From JBALVO01 sp036961445 (GTDB taxonomy: Bacteria > Pseudomonadota > Gammaproteobacteria > Pseudomonadales > Halieaceae), in assembly GCA_036961445.1 (NCBI GenBank), contig JBALVO010000138.1, positions 1 through 10,107 on the forward strand: a stretch of DNA of 10,107 bases. The letters run 5' to 3'. Under the pieces are notes generated by a model. That model was not told where the DNA came from. It was given only the letters and a program-made list of their open reading frames with translations, and searched no databases. A program made the position numbers and the translations under genes. Of this stretch, positions 7,794-10,107 are shown piece after piece (positions within the stretch are counted from its first letter, which is position 1; the number at the start of each line of letters is the position of its first letter).

Positions 7794-7839
7794 CGGTCAG
7801 ATATTGCGCTGTCACAAAAATACCCTATGATTGCTCGCC

Positions 7840-7867
7840 TTGGCATGTGGCTTGCTTGCAATATATC
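7840..7867 (+). promoter_or_regulatory. Candidate sigma-70 promoter of the 91-codon gene
   Basis: TTGGCA (7840-7845) matches the -35 consensus at five of six positions. TATATC (7862-7867) matches the -10 at four of six, with a 16-base spacer. Transcription would start near 7874, giving a leader of roughly 135 bases. Prediction by eye only. Confidence 0.3.
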
Positions 7868-8011
7868 GACAATGGATTTACCGGGCATGCAGGCCGATTT
7901 TGCCCCTTGATATGGCATTTCACCAGGCGTGCGCACCAAAAACGTCCACGCCGCGGTGGCCAACAGGGACATAGCCGCATTTACGACGCTTAACGTTAGC
8001 GAGGAAACACC

Positions 8012-8287
8012 ATGCAGACAAACGAAATACCACAAAGCCGTGCACGCCGCACCGTCAATGATCTGGTACTGGCGGAAATGTTTCTGGTGCAGGCTACGAT
8101 TGAAAGTGCCGCGGCCATTGGCGATGGCATTAGCGAGCTGAGCAAACAGATTTCCGCCAGTGATGAATCCAGTGTCAGCCCCTGGGACTCTATTTCCACT
8201 GCACTGCAGCGCATTACTGACGAGGCGCTGGAGCCCTATACCAGCCGCTTTAAGTACCTGCGGGACATGAGAAACAGCGATAGCTGA
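8012..8287 (+). CDS. Small hypothetical protein, 91 residues
   Basis: I do not recognise this protein. It has no signal peptide or convincing membrane segment. The N-terminal part (residues 13-50) looks helical and mildly amphipathic, with many alanines, followed by a polar serine-rich linker (49-57, SASDESSVS) and a second likely helix. The charged end is RFKYLRDMRNSDS. The ATG is preceded by GAGGAAA (8001-8007) at good spacing, which is the best evidence that the gene is real. The opposing longer open frame on the minus strand (to 8308) has no such signal and no family features. It is probably monocistronic: a long upstream region and a palindrome 25 bases after its stop isolate it. Function unknown. 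Confidence 0.6.
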   Translation: MQTNEIPQSRARRTVNDLVLAEMFLVQATIESAAAIGDGISELSKQISASDESSVSPWDSISTALQRITDEALEPYTSRFKYLRDMRNSDS

Positions 8288-8293
8288 AGGATA

Positions 8294-8350
8294 CCAATTC
8301 CCGGTCAATTATCGGGACAGAAATAAATTCTGTCCCGACCCCGCCAATTC
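8294..8350. repeat. CCAATTC direct repeats bracketing the palindrome
   Basis: CCAATTC occurs at 8294-8300 and again at 8344-8350, enclosing 43 bases that contain the REP-like palindrome. This resembles a target-site duplication around a small inserted element, although REP mobilisation is not known to make such duplications. Seven bases could also match by chance. Confidence 0.35.
8313..8337. repeat. REP-like palindrome (perfect 10-bp stem)
   Basis: CGGGACAGAA (8313-8322) and TTCTGTCCCG (8328-8337) form a perfect 10-bp stem with the 5-base loop ATAAA. No T-run follows on either strand, so it is a poor intrinsic terminator. From memory, GGGACAGA...TCTGTCCC palindromes are dispersed in many proteobacterial genomes and are linked to REP-associated tyrosine transposases (RAYTs). 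An alternative smaller hairpin uses TCCCG (8299-8303) paired with CGGGA (8313-8317), mutually exclusive with the main stem. Confidence 0.65.
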
Positions 8351-8388
8351 AGTAAACTACCCGCACATTCTTCATTATTAAGATTCTC

Positions 8389-8793
8389 ATGTCACTAGGC
8401 TCCTGGGACCCCACCGCTGATGCGGCTGCCCACACCATACAAATAGACCCGGCTACGGTACAGCGCTTTATTGGCTATGCCCGTGATGATCTGTTGTCGC
8501 AGCTGGAGCAGCTGATCAACGGCGACGATAACCAGGTCTTGGCCGGATTGATGAAAATCGAACACAGCGCCTGGCTGGGAACCGCCGAGACCTTGTCGGA
8601 ACAAGACCTGCTGCACCTGATTCGCTTCTTTGCCGTTGCCGAGAATCTGCCCGGATGGGAAGCGGGCGCAAAGTCCCCGGTTATTCCGCTGGCCAAGACC
8701 CTGCGTAAACGCGGCGTGCGCCTGGACAAATCATTGCTGCAGTGGCTGCGTGAAGTCAACGACAACCGCTTCCTGCCTTACGGTCCGCTGTAA
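8389..8793 (+). CDS. Hypothetical protein, 134 residues
   Basis: This looks like a real soluble protein, but I cannot assign it a named family. It is probably mostly helical: residues 20-45 (PATVQRFIGYARDDLLSQLEQL region), 50-62, 69-88 and 108-126. The C-terminus is distinctive: PVIPLAKTLRKRG (95-107), then LQWLREVNDNRFLPYGPL to the end, the kind of short conserved tail seen in conserved gammaproteobacterial hypotheticals. No signal peptide, membrane span or metal motif is visible. The ATG at 8389 has only a weak AAG-type ribosome binding site (8380-8382), and no alternative in-frame start is obvious upstream. It converges with the DUF1244 gene, the two stop codons being four bases apart. Function unknown. 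Confidence 0.65.
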   Translation: MSLGSWDPTADAAAHTIQIDPATVQRFIGYARDDLLSQLEQLINGDDNQVLAGLMKIEHSAWLGTAETLSEQDLLHLIRFFAVAENLPGWEAGAKSPVIPLAKTLRKRGVRLDKSLLQWLREVNDNRFLPYGPL

Positions 8794-8797
8794 TGAG

Positions 8798-9085
8798 TTA
8801 AGCAGGTTTACTTTTTTCAAAGGCCGCCAATTGTTCGGCGGTCGCTGCGCTCTGGTGCAGCGCCTTCCACTGCTCGTAGGGCATGCCGTATACACGCTCC
8901 CGGGCCTGATCGTAATCGACCTGCAATCCCTCATCCTGTGCCGCTGCCAGATACCACTTGGACAGGCAGTTGCGGCAGAATCCAGCGAGATTCATCAGGT
9001 CGATGTTCTGCACGTCGTTGCGACTGTCCAGATGCGCCAGCAAGCGGCGAAAGGCCGCGGCCTCGACTTTGTCATTGTTATCCAT
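8798..9085 (-). CDS. DUF1244 family protein
   Basis: This 95-residue protein matches my memory of the DUF1244 family of small proteobacterial proteins of unknown function. The hallmark run DVQNIDLMNLAGFCRNCLSKW spans residues 24-44 and includes a CxxC pair (C37, C40). A second hallmark, ERVYGMPYEQWK, is at 63-74. The length and the EQLAAFE-type ending fit the family. I chose the ATG at 9085; a TTG at 9100 would add five residues, and the sequence before it offers no better ribosome binding site, whereas GAGAGA lies about seven bases before the ATG. The gene lies 67 bp after the dehydrogenase on the same strand and could share its transcript. The CxxC suggests metal binding or redox sensitivity, but that is conjecture. 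Confidence 0.88.
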   Translation of the reverse strand: MDNNDKVEAAAFRRLLAHLDSRNDVQNIDLMNLAGFCRNCLSKWYLAAAQDEGLQVDYDQARERVYGMPYEQWKALHQSAATAEQLAAFEKSKPA

Positions 9086-9152
9086 ATTTCTATCTCTCAA
9101 CTCAAATTAGCGTCGTGTTACCACTGTTAACGAGAATAACGTGTGCTGCGAC

Positions 9153-9944
9153 TCAGACTGGCATGTACTCCCCGCCATTGACGTCCAGCGCCGCGCCGGT
9201 CACCACACTGGAATAGTCCGAGGCAAAAAACACCGCCGCCTTGGCGCACTCACCATCATCGGGTATCACCCCCAGCGGTATATTGCGGGTGACGTCAGCA
9301 ATCAACTCCTCCTGGGATTTACCGGTTTCCTGCGCCTGCCAGGCAAAATAGCCCGCCACACTGGGACCCCACATCCACCCCATATGGCAACTGTTTACGC
9401 GAATATTATATTGCCCCAGTTCCAGCGCCAGGTGTTTGGTGGCACAGCGCAAGGCAGATTTGGACGCCCCATAGCCGCCCTGCATTGCCAGCGGTTTGTG
9501 CTCCACCATGGTGGCGATCATAACGATTGAGCCGCCGCCATTATCTTTCATAGGAACAACACAGGCCTGGGTCAGGTACATGGTGCCAAACAGGTTTACG
9601 TCCATGGAGCGGCGCCAGCCGTCCATGCTGGCCAGCTCTACCGGTTCAAAGCTACCCGGATCGTAGGCACTGTTGAACAGCACATCGATACGACCGAATT
9701 CGCGTATCGTGGCTGCCGCCAGTGCCTGGCACTGAGCCTGATCGGAGATATCTGTCGGTACTTTCAGGACTGCAGTACCCAGGCCCAGATCTATAATCTC
9801 CTGTTCAGCCACATCCAGTTTCTGTGCTGTACGCGCGGCCAGCACCACGGCGCTGGCACCCTCTTTGGCGGCCAGGGTCGACAGTTCCTGCCCCAGTCCA
9901 GGGCCGATTCCCGATACAATAACCACCTTGTCTTTAAGCAGCAT
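9153..9944 (-). CDS. Short-chain dehydrogenase/reductase (SDR), classical type
   Basis: This 263-residue cytoplasmic oxidoreductase has a Rossmann fold and uses NAD(P)(H) on an alcohol/carbonyl substrate. The cofactor loop is SGIGPGLG (11-18, TGxxxGxG type). R38 in LAARTAQKLD suggests a preference for NADP(H). Tetrad positions are N117 (MDVNLFG), Y158 and K162 (YGASK). The residue 13 before the tyrosine, normally the catalytic serine, is T145 in MIATM. The usual NNAG is FNSAY (90-94), and the PG after the sixth strand is replaced by HMGWMWGP (187-194). The C-terminal LDVNGGEYMPV is classical. The ATG has an excellent AAGGAGG eight bases upstream. It lies 44 bp after the probable dnaE stop with no terminator between, so it may be partly read through from dnaE. 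Substrate unknown. Confidence 0.92.
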   Translation of the reverse strand: MLLKDKVVIVSGIGPGLGQELSTLAAKEGASAVVLAARTAQKLDVAEQEIIDLGLGTAVLKVPTDISDQAQCQALAAATIREFGRIDVLFNSAYDPGSFEPVELASMDGWRRSMDVNLFGTMYLTQACVVPMKDNGGGSIVMIATMVEHKPLAMQGGYGASKSALRCATKHLALELGQYNIRVNSCHMGWMWGPSVAGYFAWQAQETGKSQEELIADVTRNIPLGVIPDDGECAKAAVFFASDYSSVVTGAALDVNGGEYMPV

Positions 9945-9988
9945 CGATAATGCCTCCTTTATTTTTAGTGTGGATGATCAGCACAACG

Positions 9989-10107
9989 CTAGCGATACTG
10001 TAGAACCACCCGCTCATGCCCGACACAATCACGCAACTCCTGCAACAGCTCGTCACTGGGCACGACCTGCCAGCGCTCCCCGAGCTTGACCCGGGCCCGA
10101 TTGTGCG
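9989..10107 (-). CDS. dnaE: DNA polymerase III alpha subunit, C-terminal end (partial)
   Basis: Only the last 38 codons and the TAG stop (9991-9989) are in the window; the gene enters from the right edge. The readable tail, RARVKLGERWQVVPSDELLQ followed by ELRDCVGHERVVLQYR, resembles the C-terminus of gammaproteobacterial DnaE. As I recall it, E. coli DnaE has LGEEWRVSPSDRLLNDLR near its end. The other two minus-strand frames make less sense: one hits a stop within 18 codons and the other has no family resemblance. DnaE is the replicative polymerase catalytic subunit; this tail follows the region that contacts tau and the clamp. With so few residues, the call rests on resemblance remembered, not aligned. 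Confidence 0.62.
   Translation of the reverse strand, partial: HNRARVKLGERWQVVPSDELLQELRDCVGHERVVLQYR

Larger units (their letters stand above)
7681..8011. other. 331-bp intergenic region between divergent genes
   Basis: This stretch separates the minus-strand sulfatase from the plus-strand 91-codon gene. It is more AT-rich than its flanks. Open frames crossing it show no recognisable protein and overlap better genes. It holds a candidate promoter on each strand, an 8-base inverted repeat, and a TAACGTTA palindrome (7991-7998) just before the ribosome binding site of the plus-strand gene. I see no RNA gene or insertion sequence in it. Confidence 0.6.

Noticed and set aside
7681..7815. 45-residue N-terminal extension of the sulfatase
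   Set aside because: The ATG at 7680 has a ribosome binding site and starts a clear signal peptide; the extension would bury it and shows no function.
7751..8308. 185-codon minus-strand open frame across the intergenic region
   Set aside because: It overlaps the better-supported 91-codon plus-strand gene, and I see no family features or good ribosome binding site.
8313..8337. Palindrome as an intrinsic terminator
   Set aside because: The stem is strong but no run of T follows it on either strand; a REP-like element fits better.
8822..8841. GCCGCC / GGCGG hairpin as a terminator of the convergent genes
   Set aside because: It lies inside the DUF1244 coding region and no T-run follows the stem in either direction.
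9086..9100. Five-residue longer DUF1244 protein from the TTG at 9100
   Set aside because: The ATG at 9085 is a better start codon with a purine-rich GAGAGA in front, and the extra residues are not part of the family core.

Overview
The window looks like chromosomal DNA of a moderately GC-rich gammaproteobacterium. Three things point that way: a DnaE-like C-terminal tail at the right edge, a DUF1244 gene, and a palindrome resembling proteobacterial REP elements. The mix of family III CoA transferase, HMG-CoA lyase, HyuA/HyuB and a secreted sulfatase suits marine lineages such as Halieaceae or Spongiibacteraceae, but the lineage is only an inference. I found no rRNA, tRNA, CRISPR array or transposase gene.

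Left block (1-6087, all minus strand). Four genes run right to left as an apparent operon: a family III CoA transferase (TTG start), an HMG-CoA lyase sharing one base with it, then hydantoinase/oxoprolinase subunits HyuA and HyuB. The hyuB gene runs off the left edge with no stop in 613 codons. Together they suggest a cytoplasmic catabolic route. HyuAB would act on a cyclic amide, imide or similar carbonyl compound with ATP. The CoA transferase would load an acid onto CoA, and the lyase would cleave a 3-hydroxy-3-methylglutaryl-type thioester to acetyl-CoA and a ketoacid. The substrate cannot be read from the sequence.

Middle (6109-8011). A secreted type I sulfatase with signal peptide lies upstream on the same strand. 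An intrinsic terminator after it ends only eight bases before the ribosome binding site of the four-gene operon. A 331-bp intergenic region upstream of the sulfatase holds one candidate promoter on each strand and an inverted repeat.

Right block (8012-10107). Two small unrecognised genes on the plus strand are separated by a REP-like palindrome that is itself bracketed by 7-base direct repeats. A DUF1244 gene converges on the second of them with a 4-base gap. Further right, also on the minus strand, are a short-chain dehydrogenase with an altered catalytic serine position and the last 38 codons of a probable dnaE.
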